Of a stretch of DNA of 11,991 nucleotides, positions 1 to 7,986 are shown one piece after another. The stretch's first letter is position 1. Every line of letters starts with the position of its first letter. Source of the stretch: Bacteroidota bacterium (GTDB lineage Bacteria > Bacteroidota > Bacteroidia > Chitinophagales > Chitinophagaceae); assembly GCA_023415275.1 (NCBI GenBank), contig JAEZLJ010000109.1, positions 1-11,991 on the forward strand, given 5' to 3'. Both the position numbers and the translations under genes were made by a program. A model generated the notes under the pieces. The model saw only the letters and a list, made by a program, of their open reading frames with translations. It was not told the origin of the DNA and did no database searches.

Positions 1-984
1 TCCGCTTACTGTCATGAAAACAATTGATCTCCGTGGACCCTTCCCTGCAGCTTTGGCCTTTGTAAACGCTTCTGCCAGTTCCAGCACGCTCACCGTGCCT
101 GACCCATCATCATCAGCACCGTAATAGATAACTGAATCACCTCTCTTACCCAGGTGATCATAATGAGCAGTAATGAACAAATATTCATCCTTCAGATCAG
201 TTCCCGGCAGCACCGCCATCACATTACTACTTTGGTTGGTGATGGTGCTCTTTTGAACGCCTAATAAAACATTAGCGTTATAGGTCTTTACAATGGTGGT
301 ATCTTTTTTCACCGCATCATAATCTGCACCCAGTATTGCCCTTGCCACTTTTTCAGAAATTGAATACTGCTGGGGGGCAATATTCCTTTTATAATAATTA
401 ATAGTGGCATTGCCCTTCCTGCTGCTGGAATTGGTACGCGGGTACACCTGGCTCACTGTCAGTATGCCTGCCACACCTTTTGATTGTAAAAGAGCGCCCA
501 AGCCTGCAGGTTGTCCACGCCTTGGCACAGGTAGGCTTCCGGTTATCAATACCAGCTTACCACCCAGGTTGGCATTTTTCAGCGAGTCCATGGATTTAGG
601 TCCTACCAATACCACTTCACTGAATGCCAGTGTAGCATCTATATTACCAATAGAAGGATTAAAGTCCTTGTCCATTTCATACGCCTGGCCGTTCACTTCC
701 AGGGTAGCCCCGGTTAATGAATCCTGGTACACATTATAGTTCAGCTGGTAGCTTCCATTATTACCTGGCTGCAAGCCAAGCTGCTTAAAATAACTTTCAA
801 TGTAAGCAGCTGCTTTTTTCTGCCCCGGGGTAGCCGTTTCGCGACCTTCCATTTCGGGGCCGGCAATTACATACAAATGTTTTTTTAGGTCGTCAGCAGT
901 GATCGTTTTTGCAAATTTCTCAGGCTTCTGAGCAAAGCCATGCAGGGTGCTTGCACAAAGCACCGACAAGAGGATTTTCTTCAT
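1..984 (-). CDS. Exported M28-family zinc peptidase (3' part outside window)
   Basis: The first 328 residues are visible; the gene runs off the left edge. The N-terminus MKKILLSVLCASTLHGFAQK is a signal peptide with likely cleavage after GFA, so the enzyme is exported to the periplasm or beyond. Residues about 110-230 look like a protease-associated (PA) insert with a GGKLVLITG strand. Two M28 zinc-site motifs follow: TAHYDHLG (H274, D276) and GADDDGSGT (about D291). The visible protein ends at IVFMTVSG, where M28 enzymes continue with the Glu-Glu pair (catalytic base and zinc ligand), so those residues lie outside the window. The family uses two zinc ions to remove N-terminal residues from peptides. 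The start is an ATG 32 bp after the rpiB stop, which suggests co-transcription with rpiB. Substrate preference cannot be read from the sequence. Confidence 0.9.
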   Translation of the reverse strand, partial: MKKILLSVLCASTLHGFAQKPEKFAKTITADDLKKHLYVIAGPEMEGRETATPGQKKAAAYIESYFKQLGLQPGNNGSYQLNYNVYQDSLTGATLEVNGQAYEMDKDFNPSIGNIDATLAFSEVVLVGPKSMDSLKNANLGGKLVLITGSLPVPRRGQPAGLGALLQSKGVAGILTVSQVYPRTNSSSRKGNATINYYKRNIAPQQYSISEKVARAILGADYDAVKKDTTIVKTYNANVLLGVQKSTITNQSSNVMAVLPGTDLKDEYLFITAHYDHLGKRGDSVIYYGADDDGSGTVSVLELAEAFTKAKAAGKGPRRSIVFMTVSG

Positions 985-1016
985 TCCAGCTATTGTGTTT
1001 TAATTAAGTGTACGGG

Positions 1017-1472
1017 TTAAGAACAAGCCATCTTTTTTACCCTTGTTTCGTGTCTGCCCCCTTCAAAGGCGGTAGACACAAAAATGTTCACCATTTCTTC
1101 TGCTTCCGGGGTAGAAACAAACCTGGCCGGGATACAAATAATATTGGCATTGTTATGTTCACGTGCCAGCCTGGCTACATCACTTCGCCAGCAAATAGCA
1201 GCCCTGATCTCCTGGTGCTTATTGGCAGTAATGGCCACTCCATTAGCGCTTCCGCAGATCAATATGCCCCAGCCAGATTCTCCTGATTCAACTGAAGCAG
1301 CAACCGGGTGTGCAAAGTCAGGATAATCTACAGAGGCCGCACTGTGGGTACCAAAATCTTTTACCTCCCAGCCTTTATCTTTTAAAAATTCCACCAGCAC
1401 CGTTTTATATTCAAAACCTGCATGGTCGCAACCTATGGCTACAGGTTTTGCATGATCGAACATTGATTGCAT
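1017..1472 (-). CDS. rpiB: Ribose-5-phosphate isomerase B (RpiB/LacAB family)
   Basis: This cytosolic enzyme interconverts ribulose 5-phosphate and ribose 5-phosphate in the non-oxidative pentose phosphate pathway. Family blocks appear in order: VAIGCDHAGFEYK near the N-terminus, DYPDFA, the LICGSANGVAITANKH loop with the Cys that serves as catalytic base in RpiB, the HNNANI segment, and FEGGRHETRVKKM near the C-terminus. I start at the ATG at 1472 (151 residues), preceded by an A-rich stretch; another in-frame ATG at 1463 would give 148. A longer reading from TTG at 1502 adds ten unconserved residues and exceeds the usual length of about 145-150, so I reject it. The loop reads GSANG where many bacterial RpiB have GTGIG; I recall the former as common in Bacteroidota. 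LacA/LacB are related, but no lactose or galactose genes are nearby. Confidence 0.93.
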   Translation of the reverse strand: MQSMFDHAKPVAIGCDHAGFEYKTVLVEFLKDKGWEVKDFGTHSAASVDYPDFAHPVAASVESGESGWGILICGSANGVAITANKHQEIRAAICWRSDVARLAREHNNANIICIPARFVSTPEAEEMVNIFVSTAFEGGRHETRVKKMACS

Positions 1473-1565
1473 ACTTGATTTTTTATGTATAGAAGAAAAC
1501 AATCACCACGAAAAAGAGCCCTATCACTACCATATAAAAATATTCAATTTAACCCAACTACCGGA
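1473..1565. other. tatC-rpiB intergenic spacer
   Basis: This 93-bp spacer separates the tatC stop from the chosen rpiB start. It is AT-rich and holds no inverted repeat followed by a T-run, so read-through from tatC into rpiB is possible. I found no TAnnTTTG box on the minus strand here. Confidence 0.4.
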
Positions 1566-2420
1566 TCAACTCCATTCTTTGGCTTCTTCTTCCGCTCTTT
1601 CCCTATCTACCTTTCGCGCCAGTATAATGCTGATCTCGTAAAGCAATAGCAAAGGAAGGGCAACAGCCATCTGGCTCACTACATCCGGGCCTGGAGTAAT
1701 AACTCCCGCCACCACAAAAATGATCACTATGGCATACTTACGTGCGCCCGAGAGGTATTTGGCATCCACAATACCTATTTTGGCCAGGAAGAACATCACC
1801 AAAGGCAGCTGGAATGCCAGCCCGCTTCCTAATACCAGGGGCAGCATCATGTCTATATAACTATTGATGGTCCACCTGTTCTCTACTATCTCGTCGAGCT
1901 GGAAATGGAAAAAGAAATTCAAAGCATACGGTGCCACCACGAAGTATCCGAACAACACGCCGGTAAAAAACAGGAAAGAGACCCAGAAGATCACCCCGCG
2001 GGTCTTATTGAGCTCTTTTTTAGTAAGCGCCGGTTTAATGAACTTCCAGAACTGGTAAAATACATAGGGAAAAGCCAGGATCAAACCGCTCACCAGTACT
2101 ACCGTGAACCACATGCTGAACTGTCCCGACACATCCGTGCTTTGCATTTTAATGGCAATGCCTTCCATGCACAGCGCATTACCAAGGTTCAGGGCTTTAC
2201 CTATTTTACAGATCACACCATAGGTAGGAAAACTATTATTGGTAGGACCCAGTAAAACCTTTTTAATGATAAAGGAGTTGTAAATACCTGCCACCACTGC
2301 ACCAATCGATATGGCCACCACACTTTTAAACAAGTGACCACGCAAAACATCCAAATGGTCGATGAACGACATCTCTGCACGTTCTTCGTTTTTATTTCTG
2401 TTGAAAATACTTAGGGGCAT
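1566..2420 (-). CDS. tatC: Sec-independent protein translocase TatC
   Basis: TatC is the six-helix inner membrane receptor of the twin-arginine pathway; it binds RR signal peptides and, with TatA, exports folded proteins. The 284-residue product starts at ATG 2420. Diagnostic parts: the cytoplasmic motif MSFIDHLDVLRGHLF (residues 17-31), FYQFWKFIKPALTKKE (121-136) with E136 matching the conserved signal-peptide-binding Glu of the second cytoplasmic region, and ITPGPDVVSQ (241-250) between helices 5 and 6. Hydrophobic helices lie near 33-55, 105-125, 145-172, 193-213, 226-243 and 251-268. The first periplasmic loop (about 56-103) is longer than in Escherichia coli and contains C71 and C84. A charged tail rich in Glu and Arg ends the protein. 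No tatA or tatB gene is in the window, so its partners are encoded elsewhere. Confidence 0.96.
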   Translation of the reverse strand: MPLSIFNRNKNEERAEMSFIDHLDVLRGHLFKSVVAISIGAVVAGIYNSFIIKKVLLGPTNNSFPTYGVICKIGKALNLGNALCMEGIAIKMQSTDVSGQFSMWFTVVLVSGLILAFPYVFYQFWKFIKPALTKKELNKTRGVIFWVSFLFFTGVLFGYFVVAPYALNFFFHFQLDEIVENRWTINSYIDMMLPLVLGSGLAFQLPLVMFFLAKIGIVDAKYLSGARKYAIVIIFVVAGVITPGPDVVSQMAVALPLLLLYEISIILARKVDRERAEEEAKEWS

Positions 2421-2436
2421 GTGTTAAAAAGTGCGG

Positions 2437-2444
2437 CAAAGATA
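2437..2444 (-). promoter_or_regulatory. Candidate Bacteroidota -7 box for tatC
   Basis: The minus strand reads TATCTTTG, a full match to the TAnnTTTG -7 element of the Bacteroidota primary sigma factor. It ends 16 bases before the tatC ATG, which would leave a leader of only about 10 nt. I see no clear TTG at the usual -33 distance, so the call is tentative. Confidence 0.4.
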
Positions 2445-2448
2445 TAGC

Positions 2449-2468
2449 TAAGCCCAAATGCAGGCTTA
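2449..2468. repeat. Inverted repeat between the CNNM gene and tatC
   Basis: TAAGCC and GGCTTA form a perfect 6-bp inverted repeat around an 8-nt loop. It lies between the CNNM stop and tatC, directly upstream of the TATCTTTG box. No T-run follows on the minus strand, so it is a weak terminator at best; its position also suits an operator. Function is unproven. Confidence 0.4.
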
Positions 2469-2517
2469 CAGGGATGAAGAGTTAACGAATCCTTCTACAA
2501 TCCACCTGATCTGCCTT

Positions 2518-3774
2518 TTATTTTAAGATCTTTAATTTCACCATCTCTATCCTGGTATCACTAACGCTCAGAATATCAAATTCATAATCATCAATAATGA
2601 TCCTTTCCTTTTGATGGGGAATGGTCTCATGGTGATTGATGATATAGCCTGAAAGAGTTTCCGATTCATTTCCTGCAAATTCCAGGTCATACTTTTCAGA
2701 GATATAATCCAGCTCCAGGCGGCCGGAAAAAATATATTCATTCTCCGCCAGCCTCTTTTCCACGAACTCTTCACTGTCATACTCATCATGGATCTCGCCA
2801 AATATCTCTTCCAGCAGGTCTTCCATGGTCACTATTCCAGCAGTGCCGCCAAATTCATCCACCACCCAGGCAATGCTCTTGCGCTCTTTAGTGAACTTAC
2901 CTATCAGGTCCGTGGCGCTCATGCTTTCGGGCACGGCAGGTATGGGTAATAAAATGGATTGGAGGTCGCCGGGATTCTTGAACATATCCAGCTGGTGCAC
3001 ATAACCTACAATGTTATCGATATTACCTTCATAAACGATCAGCTTACTAAGCTTGGTTTCAATGAACTTCTCCCTGGCCTGCTCGGGCGTGCATTTTACC
3101 TCCACGCCTATGATCTCCTTCCTTGGCACCAGGCATTGCCTCACTTTTACTTTTGGCAACTCCAGTGCATTTTCAAATAGTTCGGTATTGAACTCTTCCT
3201 GTTCATATTCACTATCGTTGCTCTGCTGGAAAAGGGTTTCAAGCGTGCCGCTGGACAGGCTGTCCTTGGTGGCCTTGATGCGTACATTAAAGATATATTT
3301 CAGCACCCAGTCTGAAAGGTTCAGGAACACCATGGCTATGGGCTGCAATATCTGGTAAAAGAAGTTGATGAGCCAGACCATCCGGGAAAGTATCCAGTTG
3401 CTCTGGGCCCTGAATATGGCCCTTGGAATAAACTCGGCAAATATGAGCACGATGAAAGTGGCCAGGATGATATCCAGCAGCAACCGGGCAATATCATACT
3501 TCAGCCCTATAAATTCCCATAAAGGGAAGGTAACCTGTGTAAACAATAAGGCAAAGCATACCAGGAACAGGGTGAACCCTAATAAAGTGGTGCTCAGGAA
3601 AGACTGGGGATTTTCAATAAGCTTTGAAAGCAGGATGGCGCTCTGGCGACCCTGTTTCTTTTTTAATTCAATGCCAAAGCGGTTAATGCTGTAAAAAGCC
3701 ATTTCCACACCGGCAAAAAAGCCCATCATGATTACGGTAACAAAAAACCAAACGAGCGTTGTAACAGCTATCAT
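2518..3774 (-). CDS. CNNM/HlyC-CorC family membrane protein with CBS pair
   Basis: The ATG at 3774 gives 418 residues; the codon before it is TTG and would add one. The N-terminal CNNM (DUF21) domain spans about residues 5-185, with hydrophobic segments near 5-30, 60-82, 97-118 and 132-155 and the GFFAGVEMAFYSINR signature. A pair of CBS domains follows (about 212-268 and 278-332), the second holding WVVDEFGGTAGIVTMEDLLEE. The C-terminal CorC_HlyC transporter-associated domain is about 345-418. Family members are linked to Mg2+/Co2+ efflux or homeostasis, with CBS domains sensing adenine nucleotides; the hemolysin name is historical. GldE of gliding Bacteroidota has the same architecture, but I recall gldE beside ssb and gldD, neither of which is here, so I give no symbol. 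The gene starts 27 bp after gmk ends, consistent with one transcript. Confidence 0.9.
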   Translation of the reverse strand: MIAVTTLVWFFVTVIMMGFFAGVEMAFYSINRFGIELKKKQGRQSAILLSKLIENPQSFLSTTLLGFTLFLVCFALLFTQVTFPLWEFIGLKYDIARLLLDIILATFIVLIFAEFIPRAIFRAQSNWILSRMVWLINFFYQILQPIAMVFLNLSDWVLKYIFNVRIKATKDSLSSGTLETLFQQSNDSEYEQEEFNTELFENALELPKVKVRQCLVPRKEIIGVEVKCTPEQAREKFIETKLSKLIVYEGNIDNIVGYVHQLDMFKNPGDLQSILLPIPAVPESMSATDLIGKFTKERKSIAWVVDEFGGTAGIVTMEDLLEEIFGEIHDEYDSEEFVEKRLAENEYIFSGRLELDYISEKYDLEFAGNESETLSGYIINHHETIPHQKERIIIDDYEFDILSVSDTRIEMVKLKILK

Positions 3775-3801
3775 CAAAGTAAAGATATAAAAACTGCCCG
3801 C

Positions 3802-4380
3802 TTAATGAATAAAGGCCGAAACTATTGCTTCTGCTTCCTTACAGGCAGGAAGAAGATCTTTATTTACTATAATATGATTAAAAGAGTGCTTAAAGGAAAG
3901 TTCATACGATGCCTTGTTCACCCGGGCATTCAGTGATTCTTCGCTTTCTGTGCCCCTGCCCTGCAGCCTGCTCTTTAATTCATCCACGCTGGGCGGCTCA
4001 ATAAAAATAGACAATGTGGATTCCGGGAATTGCTGTTGCACGTGAATGGCTCCTTTCACATCAATATCCAATACAGGTATCTTGCCCTCATTCCATATCC
4101 TGTGCAATTCAGACTTTAAGGTGCCATAGTATTTGCCTTCATATACCATTTCCCATTCTATAAATTCTTCGTGCTGTATCTTATTGGCAAAATCTTCCGC
4201 CTCAAGAAAATAATAATCAACCCCATCTCTTTCCGAATCCCTTGCCTTGCGGGTAGCCGCAGATATGGAAAAAGCCAGCCTGTCTGAAAATGTGTCCAGC
4301 AAATAGCGGGTAATACTCGTTTTTCCAGCCCCGGAGGGAGCAGTAATAATAAGGATCTTTTGCTGTGTGTTGATGGTCAT
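3802..4380 (-). CDS. gmk: Guanylate kinase
   Basis: This essential cytosolic enzyme phosphorylates GMP to GDP using ATP. From the ATG at 4380 the product has 192 residues, a normal family length. The P-loop is APSGAGKTS (14-22). The GMP-binding segment includes TRKARDSERDGVDYYF (43-58), YGT (85-87) and VLDIDVKGA (103-111). The lid contains LKSRLQGRGTES (135-146), and IEPPS (127-131) is also typical. An in-frame ATG at 4500 would add 40 residues of poor, T-rich sequence resembling a lipoprotein signal. That extension is unlikely for a cytosolic kinase, and a promoter-like box lies inside it, so the shorter start is preferred. Confidence 0.95.
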   Translation of the reverse strand: MTINTQQKILIITAPSGAGKTSITRYLLDTFSDRLAFSISAATRKARDSERDGVDYYFLEAEDFANKIQHEEFIEWEMVYEGKYYGTLKSELHRIWNEGKIPVLDIDVKGAIHVQQQFPESTLSIFIEPPSVDELKSRLQGRGTESEESLNARVNKASYELSFKHSFNHIIVNKDLLPACKEAEAIVSAFIH

Positions 4381-4608
4381 TGAATCTTGAGTGTAATTAT
4401 AAAGGACCTGTGGCCTGAGGCACGAAGTTAGGAGAGAAAGAAAGGAAAAAGTCAAAATTAAAAAGTAAAAAGGGTGGCGTACAGAGGTCAAATTCTCCAT
4501 TTAAAGTTGTGTTTGAATTCGTAAGCAACATGGACATTATGGAGATGAAACTATCTCTTGGAATCAACTATGCTTCTTCTCAAATACACATTTCCCTAAC
4601 TTTATTGC
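4381..4608. other. Divergent gmk / AraC-type regulator intergenic region
   Basis: These 228 bp lie between two divergent genes and must carry both promoters. On the minus strand they hold the TAATTTTG box. On the plus strand, TAACTTTA at 4597-4604 is one base from TAnnTTTG but only 4 bases before the regulator's TTG start. A 34-codon plus-strand reading frame (4530-4634) overlaps the regulator start; it resembles nothing I know. No structured RNA was recognised. Confidence 0.5.
4453..4460 (-). promoter_or_regulatory. Candidate -7 box for gmk operon
   Basis: The minus strand reads TAATTTTG, a full match to TAnnTTTG, about 72 bases upstream of the chosen gmk ATG. The nearest TTTG upstream (4489-4492) is 28 bp away, longer than the usual 19-21 bp, so the -33 part is weak. 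If real, transcription starts downstream of the alternative ATG at 4500 and rules that start out. Confidence 0.4.
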
Positions 4609-5472
4609 TTGCAACACATCGAGTTTTTTCATAAAGATCATTTCGAATTCAACTATCACCGGAAGAAGGCCAAAAAGTCTCTTTCCCATTTCATTGATTT
4701 TTTCTGGGAGACAGATTTTGATCATTTATACAAGCAATTCCCTGATGGATTCTCAGATGCCTTGTTTCCCAATATCGGCTACACCTACCTGATCAACCTG
4801 GGTACTCCCTTTATTATGCAGTTGGAGGATGAAAAATTTGAAATGCGCTCCGACGGGTTTTTACCAAGGCATAAGAATATGATCTGCCATCATTCCACCG
4901 GCAACCGGATATTCGGTATCAAGTTCAATGTGTCGCCGGTGATCTTTGAAAAGAAGGTCAACTTCTCAGAATACAAGGAATATATTTTTCCCCTGGCCTA
5001 TTTGCTGGACCGGAAGATCCTTGAAAAGATCAAAACAGCGGGAAGCTTTGAGAAGAGAATGCAAATTGCTTCGGACCATTACGAACAGGTGGTAGAAAGA
5101 TATGCCGGCTCCATGAAGCAGGTAGATGTGGTGACACAGATCATTAAGGATTTTACTGAAAAAGGAGACTTTACCATCTCCATTGAAGAACTGGCCTCTC
5201 AATATCAAATAAGTTCCCGCACGCTGCAACGTTATTTTGAGGCCACTACCAGCATTACTACCAAGCAGGCCTTGCAGATGATCCGCATAAGGAAAGCTAT
5301 AGAGCACCTGATCACAGATGCGGACACCTTCTCTTACAGCCAGTATGGCTATTTTGATTACAGCCATTTTTACAAGCACCTGAAAAGCTTCTTAAACCAC
5401 ACTACACTTTCGCAGGTACAGCCTCATTTGCTTTTATTAAAAAATACTGACCTTCAACAGGTATTAAAATAA
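4609..5472 (+). CDS. AraC-family transcriptional regulator
   Basis: The product has 287 residues. The C-terminal third (about 190-280) is an AraC-type DNA-binding domain with two helix-turn-helix units: IEELASQYQISSRTLQRYF is the first, and YGYFDYSHFYKHLKSF in the second matches the AraC signature (G.D.SHF..FK). The N-terminal part (about 15-165) contains HFIDFFWETDF and PNIGYTYLINLGTPF, typical of the uncharacterised sensor-like domain found on many Bacteroidota AraC proteins. No ATG is available: the frame is closed by TAA at 4597-4599 and the next Met is near residue 70, inside the conserved domain. TTG at 4609 is therefore the likely start. Ligand and targets are unknown. It converges on the barrel gene and has no same-strand operon partner. 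Confidence 0.85.
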   Translation: MQHIEFFHKDHFEFNYHRKKAKKSLSHFIDFFWETDFDHLYKQFPDGFSDALFPNIGYTYLINLGTPFIMQLEDEKFEMRSDGFLPRHKNMICHHSTGNRIFGIKFNVSPVIFEKKVNFSEYKEYIFPLAYLLDRKILEKIKTAGSFEKRMQIASDHYEQVVERYAGSMKQVDVVTQIIKDFTEKGDFTISIEELASQYQISSRTLQRYFEATTSITTKQALQMIRIRKAIEHLITDADTFSYSQYGYFDYSHFYKHLKSFLNHTTLSQVQPHLLLLKNTDLQQVLK

Positions 5473-5492
5473 AAGTGCCCCTAAGGGCACTT
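5473..5492. terminator. Bidirectional rho-independent terminator
   Basis: AAGTGCCC, loop CTAA, GGGCACTT: a perfect 8-bp stem directly after the AraC-family stop and 28 bp beyond the end of the convergent barrel gene. On the minus strand it is followed by TTATTTTAAT, a good U-rich tail; on the plus strand the tail (ATTG) is weaker. It likely ends both transcripts and mainly serves the minus-strand gene. Confidence 0.8.
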
Positions 5493-5520
5493 ATTGATCA
5501 TCCACCAGTTCTGCCTTCTA

Positions 5521-7986
5521 TTAATTGCCTGTTCTTTGTCTTTCTTCTTCACTTGCCGTAGTCCTTTTGCGGGCCTGTTGCACCTTGCTGTTTCCAAAGC
5601 GGTAGGTAAAGCTCAAATTCGCTACTCTTGACTCCCTGTAAGCATGCCAGTTCTCCACGTAGCTGCCTTTATATTCCACCTTAGCCTTTGGCAGATTGGT
5701 CCAGAAGATATCGGTCATATTGAACCTTACCGTGCCTTTACCATGCATCACGGTTTTTTGTGCACCCACTGCCAGCCCCCACTGCGGATCAAGCACCATG
5801 TAGCCATACTGTCCACCGGTATTCAGGTTGGCATTCAGTTCCGCTGACCATCCCCTGGTGAAAGTGAAATTATTATTGGTACGCACTGTAGCCGCCGGCT
5901 TGCCTGCATTTAATTTTGAGCCTGCCAGGTTGCCATTGAAACGGTTGTAGTAAATATCAAAGTTGTTGGTCATGTTCCACCATTTATTGATCCTTACGGG
6001 TACTGCACCACTGATACCTATATAATCAGAAGAGGTCAGGTTCACAGGTATCTGCACGGTAATGTTGGAATCCTGCCCCGGCTTGATTTCAAAATTGGGG
6101 ATCACATCCAGTATCTTGGACAACACTGTGTTTTCCGGGTCTTTGGTGTGGCTATAAGTGAATGAGAAATTCATTTGCTTGAGTGTATAGCTCAACTCAG
6201 ACGACCAGGTGGTTTGTGGTTTCAGCAAAGGATCTCCAGTGGAATAGATCGTGGCATCAATCTGGAACAGGAATGGATTCAACTGGAAATATCCCGGGCG
6301 GTCAATGCGACGGCTTACAGATATGCCAAGCGTCTGATCTTCTTTCAGTTTATAATTAAAGAAGGCACTGGGAAACAGCTGGAAGTAATTATTGTTATAG
6401 CTTTTATTGCCCTTTATCTGCAAAGTTTTAACGATGGTTTGCTCTCCTCTCAGGCCCAACTGGAAATCAAATTTTTTGTATGCTTTGCTAAAATTCACAT
6501 AACCTGCATGGTTGTATTCCTGGTAGTAGAACCTGTTGGTCTTGGTTTCATCTACCTGTTTTTGATCAGGTAAAACGTTGTAGAACTTCGCGTCATTATC
6601 AGACGATACATAGCTTGTCTTTCCCCCGATCTCCACCTTGGCTCCCCCCGCAAATGGATGTACAAAATCAACCTTTCCCGTTTTTAAAGTAAGTTTTCCA
6701 TCCTGGTCTCCATCCAGTATATCATCATCTTTTCTTTTAGATCCATTCAGGTTGTAAAAATAGCTTGAGGTCCTGGTGAGTGAATTGGTATTGAATACAC
6801 CATAATCTGCATCGGCGGTAAGCTCGGTACCCAATGAGTCCAGCTTTTGCTTAAAGTTGATATTGCCTACCGTGTTGTTGTTATGATCATCATTGGTACT
6901 GATGGACTGGAAACTGAAGTCGGGCTGAAAGTGCTCATCATTCACGATGGTATTGATATCTGCCCGGCGTTTGAATCCATTGAAATTGCTGTTCACCACA
7001 AATCCTACTATGGTGTTTTTGGAAGGAAAGAAATCTGCGCCCAGTCTTGCCGTATTGGAATTAATAGGCATCACCGCATAATTATCCTTGTCGTCAGATC
7101 CCTGGAATACACCGTTCTCATAGAAGTTCCTGTTGATGATCAAATGATTGAGTTGCTTGCGATAAGCATGGTTGTAATTACCAAATATGTTCATCTTCTG
7201 GTTACGATAATTAAATGTCATGCCTGCATTGGCTTTCGGATAGATACCTTGCCCGTAACCTGCAGTCATGGTGCCATTATAACCCAGTCTTTGATCTTTC
7301 TTCAGGTGTATATCAATGATACCGGAGTTTCCTGCAGCATCATATTTTGCTGATGGATTAGTGATGATATCAATTCTTTCAATAGCGCTGCTGGGCAATC
7401 CCCTCAGGTAATTGGCCAGGTCGGCGCCCGTCATGGGTGAAGGCTTGCCATCTATCATAATGATCACCCCTGCTTTTCCACGAAGGCTGATCGCATCGTT
7501 CTGGTCAATGGTGATTCCAGGAGAACGCTCCAATACATCAATGGCCGAACTTCCGGCACTCACAATGCTGTTCTCTACATTTACCACGATCCTGTCGCTG
7601 AGCTTTTGTATAAATGGCTTCCTGGCGCTGACCGTAATGCCCTGCATCTGGGTATTGGTCTTTGCAGATAAGGACAAAGGCTGAAAGCTGGCCACAGCCT
7701 GGTCAACCGTAAATACCGGGGAATACTGAGTATTGAAACCCACTGCGCTTACCCGTATCCTGTAAGACCCAAATGGAACTGTTTCAAATCCTGCATTTCC
7801 GCTTTTATCTGATAAGGCAGTCTTCACCAATACTGAATCAGCGCTTTTCAGTAATTCCACTGTGGCGCTTTCTATTCCATTATGCTGATCGTTCAGAATG
7901 GTAAGGTTAATGGTACCCTTGTCAGCTTGGGCGAACGCAAATAATGCGCTTAAGCAACCCCACAAAATCAGTGTAAATGTTTTCAT
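5521..7986 (-). CDS. TonB-receptor-like outer membrane beta-barrel protein
   Basis: The 821-residue product starts at ATG 7986 with signal peptide MKTFTLILWGCLSALFAFAQ. Residues about 22-110 form a carboxypeptidase-regulatory-like beta-sandwich (DKSGNAGFETVPFGSYRIRV). A plug-like domain covers about 115-232 and includes LRGKAGVIIMIDGKPSP and ITNPSAKYDAAGNSGIIDI. The rest alternates short hydrophobic and polar strands as in a barrel and ends with LSFTYRFG, a typical closing strand, plus a charged tail of about 27 residues. This order fits the outer membrane beta-barrel family common in Bacteroidota and related to TonB-dependent receptors. No TonB box was identified and no SusD-like lipoprotein is adjacent, so it is not a SusC/SusD polysaccharide system. 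The substrate is unknown. It appears monocistronic. Confidence 0.9.
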   Translation of the reverse strand: MKTFTLILWGCLSALFAFAQADKGTINLTILNDQHNGIESATVELLKSADSVLVKTALSDKSGNAGFETVPFGSYRIRVSAVGFNTQYSPVFTVDQAVASFQPLSLSAKTNTQMQGITVSARKPFIQKLSDRIVVNVENSIVSAGSSAIDVLERSPGITIDQNDAISLRGKAGVIIMIDGKPSPMTGADLANYLRGLPSSAIERIDIITNPSAKYDAAGNSGIIDIHLKKDQRLGYNGTMTAGYGQGIYPKANAGMTFNYRNQKMNIFGNYNHAYRKQLNHLIINRNFYENGVFQGSDDKDNYAVMPINSNTARLGADFFPSKNTIVGFVVNSNFNGFKRRADINTIVNDEHFQPDFSFQSISTNDDHNNNTVGNINFKQKLDSLGTELTADADYGVFNTNSLTRTSSYFYNLNGSKRKDDDILDGDQDGKLTLKTGKVDFVHPFAGGAKVEIGGKTSYVSSDNDAKFYNVLPDQKQVDETKTNRFYYQEYNHAGYVNFSKAYKKFDFQLGLRGEQTIVKTLQIKGNKSYNNNYFQLFPSAFFNYKLKEDQTLGISVSRRIDRPGYFQLNPFLFQIDATIYSTGDPLLKPQTTWSSELSYTLKQMNFSFTYSHTKDPENTVLSKILDVIPNFEIKPGQDSNITVQIPVNLTSSDYIGISGAVPVRINKWWNMTNNFDIYYNRFNGNLAGSKLNAGKPAATVRTNNNFTFTRGWSAELNANLNTGGQYGYMVLDPQWGLAVGAQKTVMHGKGTVRFNMTDIFWTNLPKAKVEYKGSYVENWHAYRESRVANLSFTYRFGNSKVQQARKRTTASEEERQRTGN

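Noticed and set aside
1473..1502. TTG start at 1502 for rpiB
   Set aside because: It adds ten residues (first codon TTG) with no similarity to the family, while ATGs at 1472 and 1463 fit the usual length.
1864..2255. Plus-strand open frames opposite tatC
   Set aside because: They are antisense to a clear TatC with all family motifs; composition and motifs do not suggest a second protein.
4381..4500. In-frame 40-residue N-terminal extension of gmk that reads like a lipoprotein signal (FLSLLTSC)
   Set aside because: Guanylate kinase is cytosolic and its normal length fits the ATG at 4380. The extension is encoded by T-rich intergenic DNA, which yields Phe/Leu by chance, and a -7-like box lies within it.
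4530..4634. 34-codon plus-strand frame upstream of the AraC-type gene, possibly a leader peptide
   Set aside because: It shows no regulatory codon run, no recognisable protein and no attenuator hairpin, so it is recorded only as context for the unusual TTG start.
6847..7353. 168-codon plus-strand open frame opposite the barrel gene
   Set aside because: It lies wholly antisense to a well-supported coding sequence, has no family features, and matches the expected shadow of that gene.
5521..7986. SusC/SusD-type polysaccharide utilisation locus
   Set aside because: No SusD-like lipoprotein, glycoside hydrolase or hybrid two-component system flanks the barrel gene, and its length and domains fit the smaller outer membrane beta-barrel family.
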